From NCBI RefSeq assembly GCF_008727795.1, contig NZ_CP044222.1, forward strand, positions 62,001 to 126,000: a stretch of 64,000 bases of DNA. Reading direction: 5' to 3'. Origin of the DNA: Nitrincola iocasae. Lineage in GTDB: Bacteria > Pseudomonadota > Gammaproteobacteria > Pseudomonadales > Balneatricaceae. Below, piece by piece: positions 8,761-16,571 of this stretch. The notes below the pieces were generated by a model. It worked only from the letters and a program-made list of their open reading frames with translations, was not told where the DNA came from and did no database searches. Within the stretch, counting starts at the first letter, position 1. Each line of letters opens with the position of its first letter. The position numbers were made by a program, and so were the translations under genes.

Positions 8761-8794
8761 AAAAAACCTCGGACTAAGCCGAGGTCTCTTTCTT
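8761..8794. terminator. Bidirectional terminator between rnfH and the antitoxin gene
   Basis: Stem ACCTCGG (8766-8772) / CCGAGGT (8779-8785) with loop ACTAAG, a T-rich run after it on the plus strand and six A's before it, so it can stop transcription from both the rnf operon and the convergent toxin-antitoxin operon. Confidence 0.8.
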
Positions 8795-8854
8795 GGTGTA
8801 GCCACATCAGACTAGAAAATTGATAGCAAAAGAAGAGGGGTTCTCCATTAGTTG

Positions 8855-9286
8855 CTAAGCGGCATTATGCCAACCTTCTGAAGACTCCTCAAAGCACAAG
8901 TTTTCATGGCTCTCTTTTGAGTCAAGATCTGCTAATTTCTCTAACAACTCTTTAATTTTGTCATTTTCATAGTGGCCTTTTGCTAGAATACGAAGCAATC
9001 TACCTGCCATTGATGTAGGGTGCTTCTTCTCCCAACCAGCCACGGTCTGATCCTCTACACCCATAGCATCTCCAAGACGTTTCTGTGAGAAATTCAGTTC
9101 TTTTCGTAAAAACCGAAACTCAGCACCCGTCATCTTGGTAGGGGATTCAATGATTGCTAAAGCAATTGCCTTATGCAGACCCTCAACGTTGTCTATTGAC
9201 ACGCCTACCCCATAATCAGTTGTGTGTTCGGTATATCCATTTTTCAAATACACATTGGGCAGGCCACAACTTCTGTAGTGATACAT
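8855..9286 (-). CDS. MqsA-like HTH antitoxin (partner of the DUF4258 toxin)
   Basis: 143 residues. The N-terminal CGLPNVYLKNGYTEH segment, the middle GVSIDNVEGLHKAI and an XRE-type helix-turn-helix (about 55-95; TGAEFRFLRKELNFSQKRLG, then VAGWEK) match the HTH antitoxins related to the MqsA DNA-binding domain. These commonly sit beside DUF4258 toxins, as here: the toxin gene ends 61 bases upstream on the same strand. Inferred role: neutralise the toxin and repress the operon through the repeats at 9719-9753. The acidic C-terminal tail is variable in the family. It lies between two nitrogen-fixation operons and has no link to them. Confidence 0.82.
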   Translation of the reverse strand: MYHYRSCGLPNVYLKNGYTEHTTDYGVGVSIDNVEGLHKAIALAIIESPTKMTGAEFRFLRKELNFSQKRLGDAMGVEDQTVAGWEKKHPTSMAGRLLRILAKGHYENDKIKELLEKLADLDSKESHENLCFEESSEGWHNAA

Positions 9287-9347
9287 GCCTCATCTCCATT
9301 TTGGATAAATCAACTTTTAATTAGTTTCGTTATTTGTTTGTTTTTTG

Positions 9348-9671
9348 TTAGAAAGTCGTTATGACAACAGTATAACAGCTGTCTTCTCTTAGCTCTTTGT
9401 AATCAATTGCAATGGCAACAGTAACCCAAGTGCCAGCTGATTTTCCCTCCACTTTCATTTCCCAATTTCCCTTTGCTGCTTGGCTGGGTCCTTCCTTGAT
9501 CGAACCAGTTCTAAGCACCCTGATAATATCAGTACGAGTGATCTCTCTTTCATACATCCGATCTTCAGCATGGTTAGTAAATATGATGCGACTGCTATCT
9601 TCTGCCACTTGTCGCAAAATATCTTGGGCTTGGTCCTTCTGGAGGGGCAGCGTTAGTATCTTAGCGCTCAA
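9348..9671 (-). CDS. DUF4258 family putative toxin of a toxin-antitoxin pair
   Basis: 107 residues. IIFTNHAEDRMYEREIT is the DUF4258 signature (histidine followed by RM-x-ER), with a C-terminal strand region TVAIAIDY... YTVVITTF. DUF4258 proteins are predicted RelE/BrnT-like ribonuclease-fold toxins and pair with HTH antitoxins. Start: no ATG fits; the TTG at 9671 lies 4 bases after a strong AAGGAGG (9676-9682, minus strand) and is chosen. Toxin precedes antitoxin, the mqsRA order. Activity is inferred. Confidence 0.75.
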   Translation of the reverse strand: MSAKILTLPLQKDQAQDILRQVAEDSSRIIFTNHAEDRMYEREITRTDIIRVLRTGSIKEGPSQAAKGNWEMKVEGKSAGTWVTVAIAIDYKELREDSCYTVVITTF

Positions 9672-9718
9672 AAAACCTCCTTGCCTTAATGTTCGTGGAT
9701 ACTGCTGCCTATGCGTTT

Positions 9719-9753
9719 ACCTATAAATAATATACCTATATATACTATAGGTA
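9719..9753. promoter_or_regulatory. Putative operator/promoter of the toxin-antitoxin operon
   Basis: Three copies of ACCTAT or its complement: ACCTAT at 9719 and 9734, ATAGGT at 9747. The last two form a symmetric TACCTAT-N7-ATAGGTA site (9733-9753). The very A/T-rich sequence between could hold the -10 region. The position 48-82 bases upstream of the toxin start fits autoregulation by the HTH antitoxin. Confidence 0.6.
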
Positions 9754-9856
9754 GGGCTCGATTGTTGCAATAGGTTCTACTGGTATTACTCGTTACGAAG
9801 GGCGCCTTGAAAACCGGCACAATCAGAGACATGGCTATTCTATCGATTTGAAAAGG

Positions 9857-10690
9857 TTACAAACTTAATATCCATTCTTTCTGCAGCCTGCTTTTCTGGC
9901 GCTCGGTCAGCAGTTCAATAATACGTGCTGAAACCTCAGCAAAGGATTGCCGGGTTGCCGGGTGCAAGGCATCACAGCGCAACAAGTGGTAGCCCATGGG
10001 GGAGCGCAACGGCGTACTGACTTCACCCGGTTGCATAGTAAATAGTGCTTTATCCAGGGCTTCATAGAGAATACCCGGTGTGATCAGCCCCAGGTTGCCT
10101 GCATTCATCGCCGTGGGACACTCCGAATAGCGAAGCACCAGCTTGTCGAAGCGTGCCGGTTTTTGCTGGATTTTCTCCTGCAGCCCGCAGAGTTTACGGT
10201 AAACTCGCTGATCAGCTTCCGGCTTGTCGTCATCAAGGGTAATCAACAAATGACTGGCCTGACGCCTTTCGGGAAGCTGAAAACGTTCCAGGTGGTTATA
10301 GTAGTAGATCTCAGCCGCATCCCTGGTGACTGGTTCAATCTGAGCCGAGATGCTTTCCAACACGGCATCGATACGCATCTCCTGGCTCAGCGCCGCTTTG
10401 AAACCAGCAGGTGTCAGGTCCGAATTAGACAGAGCCTGGGCAAACAGCTCAGGGGTTTCATAGCGGTTTTGAATACGTGCAAAGGCTTCATCAAGCGTTG
10501 CATCAGGCAGGTACACTTGCTGAGCTTCCTGACTGGCCAGAATTTTTTGTTCCAGCAGAAACTGACGCTTTGCCAGCAGCTCAACCTGGGCACGCTTATC
10601 GGCTGCAAGTTGATCGGGCGTACTGGTGAACTGAGACTCGGCAATTTTTAACTCCAGGTAGGCCAGTACTTCAGGTGTCTCAGGATGCAT
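9857..10690 (-). CDS. nifM: NifM, peptidyl-prolyl isomerase for Fe protein maturation
   Basis: 277 residues. An N-terminal helical domain is followed by a parvulin-type PPIase domain (about 155-255: ASHLLITLDDDKPEADQRVY, then GNLGLITPGILYEALDKALF and MGYHLLRCDA). NifM is needed for correct folding of the NifH dimer. The ATG overlaps the end of nifZ by 11 bases with GGAGG upstream. It is the last gene of the iscA-nifUSVWZM operon; no clear terminator follows before the toxin-antitoxin pair. Confidence 0.93.
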   Translation of the reverse strand: MHPETPEVLAYLELKIAESQFTSTPDQLAADKRAQVELLAKRQFLLEQKILASQEAQQVYLPDATLDEAFARIQNRYETPELFAQALSNSDLTPAGFKAALSQEMRIDAVLESISAQIEPVTRDAAEIYYYNHLERFQLPERRQASHLLITLDDDKPEADQRVYRKLCGLQEKIQQKPARFDKLVLRYSECPTAMNAGNLGLITPGILYEALDKALFTMQPGEVSTPLRSPMGYHLLRCDALHPATRQSFAEVSARIIELLTERQKSRLQKEWILSL

Positions 10691-11141
10691 GGCTCAGTGC
10701 CTCCTCCGGATCTAAACTGTCTAGTGCGCTTTCCGGTACGATCAACAGATGGCCGGGAAACTGCACATGGTAGTGAACCGCGTCCTCATGGCGTATGACC
10801 TTGAACACTTCACCGGGCGTGTCGAGCGGCACGATCACCTCACCTCGCAAAGATAAGGCTTGAGCGGCCACAACCCTGTCGCGGTTTTCAAAGCGGCTAT
10901 TGATCCAGGATGCACTGGCGGGAATCAGTTCTTCTTCGCGACAACCTACCTGGATATCGGCCTGAATAAAGTGCACGGTATAGATAATCTGATCCTGTAG
11001 AAAGGTACCCAGATTACGCACATGACCGGTTTCTCCGCGACGCACCAGTAACTGGCCTTTGTCCACGCCCGGGAAACTGCCGTCATTGCGCAGGTTGCGT
11101 ATGACCCGGACTTCGTCACCATAGCTATAAACGGGGATCAT
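10680..11141 (-). CDS. nifZ: NifZ, nitrogenase MoFe protein maturation factor
   Basis: 153 residues. The N-terminal NifZ domain (YSYGDEVRVIRNLRNDG; LLVRRGETGHVRNLGTFLQ) is recognisable; the family assists formation of the second P-cluster of the MoFe protein. A longer C-terminal portion (about 80-153), weakly repeating the same fold (VAAQALSLRGEVIVPLDTPG; PGHLLIVPESALDSL), is common in gammaproteobacterial NifZ. Starts four bases inside the nifW end and overlaps nifM. Confidence 0.92.
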   Translation of the reverse strand: MIPVYSYGDEVRVIRNLRNDGSFPGVDKGQLLVRRGETGHVRNLGTFLQDQIIYTVHFIQADIQVGCREEELIPASASWINSRFENRDRVVAAQALSLRGEVIVPLDTPGEVFKVIRHEDAVHYHVQFPGHLLIVPESALDSLDPEEALSHAS

Positions 11142-11500
11142 TCTGGCCCTCCCGCGACTGGCTGAATGGCACTTAGGGATACAAAGCCTTTACCCGGCTC
11201 AGCTCGATTGAACACCTTGAGTACCTTCTCCTGCTGGGCGCTGGAGTTGATAAAGCTCTGATAGGCCTGCTCCAGCAGTTGCCGATAGGCGTTGAACAGG
11301 GCGTCTGGCTGAGCCGGTAGCGCCGCTTTACCAGCATGGATGTGGTTATGAAAGCGTTGCAATATATGCAAGCGGTTGACCTGTACCACTGATGGCACAA
11401 AGTCTATGGCAAAGAATTCCAGGAAATCTTCGGCACTTTCCAGCTCCTGCATTTGCTCTTCCAATTCGGCTGTACTAGTGAATCGGCTTGCAGTGTTCAT
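11138..11500 (-). CDS. nifW: NifW, nitrogenase stabilizing/protective protein
   Basis: 120 residues of the NifW family, thought to protect the MoFe protein from oxygen or help its maturation. ESAEDFLEFFAIDF followed by VNRLHILQRFHNHI is characteristic. GAGG lies upstream of the ATG. It is 15 bases downstream of nifV and overlaps nifZ by four bases. No cysE-like gene separates nifV from nifW, unlike Azotobacter. Confidence 0.92.
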   Translation of the reverse strand: MNTASRFTSTAELEEQMQELESAEDFLEFFAIDFVPSVVQVNRLHILQRFHNHIHAGKAALPAQPDALFNAYRQLLEQAYQSFINSSAQQEKVLKVFNRAEPGKGFVSLSAIQPVAGGPE

Positions 11501-11515
11501 GATGGTTACCTCGTA

Positions 11516-12694
11516 TCAACAAATGACGGGTGTCGGTTCGGCCAGATTAGGGGAAGGGTTTGCACCAACAATCAGCTGCTGATGCAAAGCCACCAGCTGG
11601 CTATCGGTCAGTGGCTGCTTGCTTCGCAGCATCTGCTCACGAATCACCGCCAATAACTGCTGGGCCTGAGCGGTATTGATTGACAACCCGAGGCGTGTAT
11701 AGCGTGCCTGTACAGCCTTACTGCCGGAATGTTTGCCCAATACCAGTTCGTGTTGACGCCCCAGCAGCGCCGGGTCGATGCCCTGGTAGATCAATGGGTC
11801 TTTGAGCAGGCCATCGACATGAATACCGGCTTCATGGGTAAACACACCCGCACCCACCAGACTTTTTTGCCAACTGACTGGTCGGCCCGAAGCCTCGGCG
11901 ACCAGTGTCGATAGCGCTGGAAAAGCTTGCAGGTCGATACCCGTCGACAGGCCGTAGAGTTGGCTCAGCCCCAGTACCACTTCTTCCAGTGCGGCATTAC
12001 CGGCGCGTTCGCCAAGACCGTTGACCGTGGTATTGATATGGCTGGCACCGGCTTTGGCTGCAGCCAGACTGTTGGCGGTTGCCAGCCCCAGATCATCATG
12101 GGCGTGCATCTCCAGTTGCAGATCGGTGGCGGCCGCCAAACGGCTGATGATCGAAAAAACACCGAAAGGCTCCATGATGCCCAGCGTATCGGCAAAGCGC
12201 AGGCGCAGCGCACCACTTAATTGGGCAACCTCAGCGACCTGCAGCAAAAATTCCGGGTCAGCGCGGGATGCATCTTCACAACCGACAATCACTGCAAAAC
12301 CCTGATCAACAGCAGTCGGAACCAGTTGCTTGATCTGCTGTAGCACCCAGGCACGTGATTTACCCAGTTTCTTGTGGATGTGTAGGTCAGATACGGCGAC
12401 AGAGAGATCCAGCAGTTGCACCGGTAAACCCTGACAGGCTTGCAGGTCATCCGCACGCATACGGCACCAGGCGATTAACTGAGCAGACAGCTGCAGATCG
12501 GCCAGTGCACGGATATCATCCCGCTCGGTTTCCCCCATGGGGGGAATGCCGACTTCCAGTTCAGGCACGCCCAGCGCATCCAGTTGTTGCGCTATCTGCA
12601 GTTTTTCGTCGCGTGAAAAAGCCACCCCGGCAGTTTGTTCGCCATCACGCAGGGTGGTGTCATCAATGACTATATCCAGGCCGATATCAGACAT
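11516..12694 (-). CDS. nifV: NifV, homocitrate synthase
   Basis: Condenses acetyl-CoA and 2-oxoglutarate to homocitrate, the organic ligand of the FeMo-cofactor. 392 residues: HMGL-like TIM barrel with the DDTTLRDGEQTAG motif near the N-terminus, the metal-binding HAH in LEMHAHDDLGLATAN, and TTVNGLGERAGNAALEEV. The C-terminal extension contains the accessory region GLLKDPLIYQGIDP. GAGG precedes the ATG; the gene follows nifS by nine bases. Confidence 0.94.
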   Translation of the reverse strand: MSDIGLDIVIDDTTLRDGEQTAGVAFSRDEKLQIAQQLDALGVPELEVGIPPMGETERDDIRALADLQLSAQLIAWCRMRADDLQACQGLPVQLLDLSVAVSDLHIHKKLGKSRAWVLQQIKQLVPTAVDQGFAVIVGCEDASRADPEFLLQVAEVAQLSGALRLRFADTLGIMEPFGVFSIISRLAAATDLQLEMHAHDDLGLATANSLAAAKAGASHINTTVNGLGERAGNAALEEVVLGLSQLYGLSTGIDLQAFPALSTLVAEASGRPVSWQKSLVGAGVFTHEAGIHVDGLLKDPLIYQGIDPALLGRQHELVLGKHSGSKAVQARYTRLGLSINTAQAQQLLAVIREQMLRSKQPLTDSQLVALHQQLIVGANPSPNLAEPTPVIC

Positions 12695-12703
12695 AAGACA
12701 ACC

Positions 12704-13903
12704 TCAGGCATAGGCCGGATCAAAGGCTTCCTGAACCGGCGCATTATTTTTCCAGTAAGGAGACAGGCTGCGCAGTTGGGTGATAATGCCCGGCATAACC
12801 TCGATCACACGGTCTATCTCCGCCTCGGTGGTGTAGCGTGATAGTGAGAAGCGCACCGTGCCGTGGGCCGCGGTATAGGGCAGCCCCATGGCACGCATCA
12901 CATGCGAGGGTTCCAGAGAACCTGAGGTACAGGCCGAACCACTGGACGCAGCAATACCGTATTTATTCAGCAGCAACAGGATCGATTCCCCTTCAATGTA
13001 TTCGAAGGCGATATTACAGGTGTTGGGAAGACGGTTGTCCGGATCGCCGGTAACAAAGGCGTGTTCGACCTGTGACAGGATGCCTTGCTCCAGGCGATCA
13101 CGCAGGGCTTTCACCAGGGTATTTTCATGGGTTATCGATTGCAGCGCCAGCTCAGCAGCCTTACCCAGCGCCACGATAGAGGCCGAGTTTTCTGTACCAG
13201 CACGACGCCCGCGCTCCTGATGGCCCCCGCGCAGTAACGGCCGAAAGCGTGTACCGCGACGCAGGTAAAGTACGCCGATACCTTTGGGTGCATGGAGTTT
13301 ATGCCCGGATAGCGACAGCATGTCGATCTTGCTGTTTTTCAGATCAATCGGCACCTTGCCAACGGCCTGTACCGCATCGGTATGAAACATTACCCCAGCC
13401 AGGTAAGCCATTTCGGCCATTTCCAGTACCGGAAAAAAGGTCCCTGTCTCATTGTTAGCCCACATAATGCTGACAATGGCGGTCTGGTCACTCAGGAGTG
13501 ACTGATAGTGTTGCAGATCCAGACGACCCTGGCCGTCTACCTCCAGGTAGTGCACGGTGTAGCCATCTTTTTCCAGGTATTCACACAACGACAAAACGGC
13601 AGGGTGCTCCACAACGCTGGTGATAATCTCCCGGCGTTCCGGCTGAGCTTTCAGCGCCGACAAGATAGCCGTGGAATCACTTTCAGTACCACAGGAGGTG
13701 AACACGATTTCGGTATCATGCTCAGCACCTATCAGCGTCTGAATCTGCTGACGCGCTTGCTTCAGCGCCAGGCCGACACGGTTGCCGTACTGATGTAAGG
13801 ATGATGGGTTACCAAACTGTTCGGTAAAGTAAGGCAGCATCGCCTCGACTACCTGCGGGTCCACCTGCGTGGTGGCATTATTATCCAGATAAATAGTCTC
13901 CAT
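12704..13903 (-). CDS. nifS: NifS, cysteine desulfurase for nitrogenase Fe-S clusters
   Basis: PLP enzyme that releases sulfur from cysteine for cluster assembly on NifU. 399 residues; PLP lysine Lys202 in SLSGHKLHAPKGIG, catalytic Cys325 in SSGSACTSGSLEPSHVM, His100 of the cofactor-stacking VVEHPAV. The sequence is of the NifS rather than IscS length and loop type. AGGAG precedes the ATG, three bases after nifU ends. Confidence 0.95.
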   Translation of the reverse strand: METIYLDNNATTQVDPQVVEAMLPYFTEQFGNPSSLHQYGNRVGLALKQARQQIQTLIGAEHDTEIVFTSCGTESDSTAILSALKAQPERREIITSVVEHPAVLSLCEYLEKDGYTVHYLEVDGQGRLDLQHYQSLLSDQTAIVSIMWANNETGTFFPVLEMAEMAYLAGVMFHTDAVQAVGKVPIDLKNSKIDMLSLSGHKLHAPKGIGVLYLRRGTRFRPLLRGGHQERGRRAGTENSASIVALGKAAELALQSITHENTLVKALRDRLEQGILSQVEHAFVTGDPDNRLPNTCNIAFEYIEGESILLLLNKYGIAASSGSACTSGSLEPSHVMRAMGLPYTAAHGTVRFSLSRYTTEAEIDRVIEVMPGIITQLRSLSPYWKNNAPVQEAFDPAYA

Positions 13904-13906
13904 GGT

Positions 13907-14851
13907 TCAGGCTCCTGCAGTAACGGGTGACTTGCTGACCGGCAATAACTGGATAAACTCACCCAAGGATTCGATCAATTGTTGCTGAATGCCACTCAAG
14001 GTGACGCTGGCCAACTGGCAGCCGGTACAGGCGCCTGTCAGACGGACATAGACGGTTTTGCCGACCACATCGATGAGTTCTATGTCACCCTTGTCACGTT
14101 GAAGTTGTGGCCGGACCGCCTCAATCACCGCTTCAATCTTGCGAATGCGCTGCAGCGTACTCAGACCACTGGCAGCGGCATCGGTAGCCTGAGGTGCGCT
14201 AACGGATGGCATGTCGATTTGCGTCAGAGCCTTCTCGGCATCAGCTTGCACCCTGGCAACATCGGCCTGGAACGACTGGCCAGTTTCTGCCAGCACCTTG
14301 TTAAGAATCTCTTCTATGCCTTCATGGCACGCCGAGCAGCCACCGCCCGCCTTGGTATAAAAGCTGACATCCTGCACCGTGGTCAGATTGTTGGCACGGA
14401 TGGTTTCTTCGATCAGCACCGCATCCACGGCAAAGCACTTACAGATCAGCGCGCCCTCTTCATGGTCATCACTCCAGACTTCACCGCGGTAGTTGGCGAC
14501 AGCCGCCTGTAGTGCTTCACGTCCCATCACCGAGCAGTGCATCTTCTCCGGCGGCAGGCCGTCGAGGAAGTCGGCAATCTCCTGATTGCTTACCTGTAAC
14601 GCTTCATCAAGCGTTTTGCCTTTAATAATCTCGGTCAAGGCTGACGAAGAGGCGATGGCTGAACCGCAGCCAAAGGTCTGAAAACGTGCATCCAGAATCA
14701 CTTCAGTTTCCGGATCGACATTGATCATCAGACGTAAGGCATCGCCACAGGACAGCGAGCCAACATCCCCGATGCCATTCGCACCTTCGAGCTCACCGGC
14801 ATTGCGGGGGTTGAAAAAATGTTCCTGTACTTTCTCAGAATAGTTCCACAT
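13907..14851 (-). CDS. nifU: NifU, three-domain Fe-S cluster scaffold
   Basis: 314 residues. IscU-like N-terminal domain with cluster ligands Cys35, Cys62 and Cys106; central BFD-type [2Fe-2S] domain with Cys137, Cys139, Cys172 and Cys175; C-terminal NifU/Nfu domain with Cys275 and Cys278 (TGACTGCQLAS). All ligands are present. It receives sulfur from NifS and passes clusters to nitrogenase proteins. GAGG upstream of the ATG. Confidence 0.96.
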   Translation of the reverse strand: MWNYSEKVQEHFFNPRNAGELEGANGIGDVGSLSCGDALRLMINVDPETEVILDARFQTFGCGSAIASSSALTEIIKGKTLDEALQVSNQEIADFLDGLPPEKMHCSVMGREALQAAVANYRGEVWSDDHEEGALICKCFAVDAVLIEETIRANNLTTVQDVSFYTKAGGGCSACHEGIEEILNKVLAETGQSFQADVARVQADAEKALTQIDMPSVSAPQATDAAASGLSTLQRIRKIEAVIEAVRPQLQRDKGDIELIDVVGKTVYVRLTGACTGCQLASVTLSGIQQQLIESLGEFIQLLPVSKSPVTAGA

Positions 14852-14862
14852 GACATGACCTC

Positions 14863-15186
14863 TCAGGCAGCAAAGGATTTACCGCAATTACAGGCGGCCT
14901 TGGCATTCGGGTTTTCGAACTTGAAGCCGCTTTCATCCAGCGATTCAACGAAATCGACCACGCAGCCCTGTAGCAGTGGCAGGGACTCGGGATCGATCAG
15001 CAGACACACTTCTCCAAAGGACAGGCTGGTATCCTGCTCCGAGACTGTGGTTTCCAGTTGCAGACCGTACTTGTAGCCAGAACAGCCACCGTCGGATACT
15101 GAAACCCGCAGCCCGGCTACAGGCGTACCGGCATTTTCAATGAAGCGACTGATCGCGAGTTGTGCAGCAGGTGTTAAAGTGACCAT
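14863..15186 (-). CDS. iscA: IscA(nif), A-type Fe-S carrier
   Basis: 107 residues of the HesB/IscA family. The three conserved cysteines are Cys35 (DGGCSGYKYG) and Cys99/Cys101 (CNCGKSF) at the C-terminus. The start MVTLTPAAQ at 15186 is chosen because GGAGG (15193-15197, minus strand) lies six bases upstream; an in-frame ATG at 15219 has no RBS and adds residues foreign to the family. First gene of the nif operon, directly behind a sigma-54 promoter at 15249. Confidence 0.93.
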   Translation of the reverse strand: MVTLTPAAQLAISRFIENAGTPVAGLRVSVSDGGCSGYKYGLQLETTVSEQDTSLSFGEVCLLIDPESLPLLQGCVVDFVESLDESGFKFENPNAKAACNCGKSFAA

Positions 15187-15248
15187 TTCCGACCTCCAGA
15201 ATACAGATTGCCAACGCACAAACAGCGCTGACGCTATACCTGTTACAT

Positions 15249-15264
15249 GGCAAACCCTGTGCCA
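15249..15264 (-). promoter_or_regulatory. Sigma-54 promoter of the iscA-nifUSVWZM operon
   Basis: Read on the minus strand: TGGCAC-AGGGT-TTGCC, a near-perfect RpoN -24/-12 element with exact spacing, 63 bases upstream of the iscA(nif) start, with NifA sites further upstream. Confidence 0.88.
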
Positions 15265-15305
15265 GTCGGATGAGTGTCATCTAAATAATTGAAAGATATG
15301 AGTTG

Positions 15306-15321
15306 TGTTGCAAATCCGATA
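15306..15321. promoter_or_regulatory. Degenerate second NifA site (TGT-N10-ATA)
   Basis: TGT TGCAAATCCG ATA differs by one base from TGT-N10-ACA and is almost identical to the reverse complement of the perfect site at 15360 (TGT TACAAATCCG ACA). The pair is arranged head to head with centres 54 bases apart. Confidence 0.5.
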
Positions 15322-15359
15322 AAGAAAAGGATGTATCGAATGACACCTGTGTGGTGTTT

Positions 15360-15375
15360 TGTCGGATTTGTAACA
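15360..15375. promoter_or_regulatory. NifA upstream activator site of the nif operon
   Basis: TGT CGGATTTGTA ACA, an exact TGT-N10-ACA match about 100 bases upstream of the iscA -24 element, the usual distance for NifA looping. Confidence 0.8.
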
Positions 15376-15406
15376 GGGAAAGTTGGCTAGTTTGCCTTGC
15401 ACCAGC

Positions 15407-15579
15407 TCATGAAGGCGGTGCAAATTGCTCAAAAACCTCCTGCCCGGTCATTTTATGGGTGTCATTATTTACATCGGCCCACCCGACCAGCGCCGGCACA
15501 TGGAACAGTGACATAGCCCAGCTTCCTGATGATCCGGCGCAAGTACCTCGATTGAACCGCTTAGACATTTGCCTTTCAT
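15407..15579 (-). pseudogene. Internally deleted GFA-family gene (glutathione-dependent formaldehyde-activating-like)
   Basis: From the ATG at 15579 (minus strand, GGAG upstream) the frame reads MKGKCLSGSIEVL then GLCHCSMCRRWSGG, the zinc-binding N-terminal half of a GFA protein, and stops after 36 codons. At the same point another frame continues with NNDTHKMTGQEVFEQFAPPS and a stop at 15407, which resembles the C-terminal end of this family. About 60-80 middle residues, including the second zinc site, are missing and the frame is shifted. It is therefore a deletion remnant and not a functional enzyme. It lies between the NifA sites of the nif operon and the next gene. Confidence 0.72.
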
Positions 15580-15702
15580 AGCGTTTCTCCTTGTGTATAA
15601 ATAAGGTGGATGAGATTAGTTTAGTAGGCAGATTGCTGTATGGCGATGCTGTTCTAAACTATCAACCTGACAAAATACTTATCCCAACTCAGAGTAAAAT
15701 GC

Positions 15703-16032
15703 ATGTCCAGTATCGCTGACACACCCAAACCACCCTATTACGCAGTAATTTTCACCTCGCTGCGTACCGAAGAGGATAGCGGCTACGCTGCCATGGCGGA
15801 GAAAATGCTGGCCTTGGCAACTGAGCAGCCAGGCTTTCTCGGTGTTGAGTCAGCACGTGAAGGTGTCGGCATAACTGTTTCCTATTGGGCCGATATGGAG
15901 GCTATACGGCTGTGGAAAAACCATGCTGAACATTTAATAGCCCAGAAGCTGGGGCGTGAGAAATGGTATGCCAGTTTTACAACCAGAATTGCAAAGGTTG
16001 AGCGAGACTATGGCATGTCCAAAAGCATATAG
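15703..16032 (+). CDS. Antibiotic biosynthesis monooxygenase (ABM)-domain protein
   Basis: 109-residue ferredoxin-fold protein of the ABM family: YYAVIFTSLRTEEDSGYAAM, then LATEQPGFLGVESAREGVGI and YWADMEAIRLWKNHAEH. Relatives of the YqjZ type are small dimeric proteins of uncertain substrate; quinol or heme-related oxidation has been shown only for some distant members. It precedes the GNAT gene by 15 bases, so the two are probably cotranscribed. Confidence 0.82.
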   Translation: MSSIADTPKPPYYAVIFTSLRTEEDSGYAAMAEKMLALATEQPGFLGVESAREGVGITVSYWADMEAIRLWKNHAEHLIAQKLGREKWYASFTTRIAKVERDYGMSKSI

Positions 16033-16047
16033 AAAAAGGTGTGCTGA

Positions 16048-16473
16048 ATGCTACGTAATTACCGTCCTGAAGATGTAGACCAGGTTCTGCAAATCTGGCT
16101 GTCCGCGTCGGTTCAGGCGCACTCTTTTGTGGAGCCAGCGTTCTGGGAGTCGAAATTGGAGGATATGCGTAATCTCTACCTTCCCGCATCAGAGACCCGG
16201 GTGTTTGAGAATGCATCCGACATCGCCGGGTTTTATAGCTTGTTCAATGACACTCTGGCGGCCATTTTTGTGTCACCTGAGTATCAGGGTAAGGGCATAG
16301 GCACGGCTTTATTGAACGATGCCAAGTGCAAGCGACAGACCCTGCGTTTAACGGTATACAAGGCTAACCGCTCAAGCATTTCGTTCTATGAAAAGCAGGG
16401 GTTTGTTGTCATGGATGAGCAGGTTGATGAGCATACAGGCTATCCGGAGCTGGCTATGGAGTATCGCACATGA
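16048..16473 (+). CDS. GNAT-family N-acetyltransferase (YjaB-like)
   Basis: 141 residues with the GNAT fold. The acetyl-CoA loop is visible in IFVSPEYQGKGIGTALL (motif Q-x-x-G-x-G/A), followed by LTVYKANRSSISFYEKQGF and the C-terminal YPELAMEY. The N-terminal YRPEDVDQVLQIWLSAS matches the YjaB-type subgroup. The substrate is unknown. Shares a transcript with the ABM gene upstream; converges on the sensor kinase gene, with no evident terminator in the 98-base gap. Confidence 0.82.
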   Translation: MLRNYRPEDVDQVLQIWLSASVQAHSFVEPAFWESKLEDMRNLYLPASETRVFENASDIAGFYSLFNDTLAAIFVSPEYQGKGIGTALLNDAKCKRQTLRLTVYKANRSSISFYEKQGFVVMDEQVDEHTGYPELAMEYRT

Positions 16474-16571
16474 CCAGCACACCTACTGTCTCGATACGCT
16501 AAATAATAGCCTTCCCGGTTTTACGGCAAAATCAAGCACAGTAATGCCAGTGTTGTGGCTGATCAGCAATG

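Noticed and set aside
10163..10651. 162-codon plus-strand frame inside nifM
   Set aside because: Antisense to nifM; low-complexity content only.
13979..14512. 177-codon plus-strand frame inside nifU
   Set aside because: Antisense to an intact NifU with all cluster ligands; no independent support.
15303..15581. 92-codon plus-strand frame over the nif upstream region
   Set aside because: Covers the NifA sites and the GFA remnant on the other strand; the minus-strand reading has clear family similarity.
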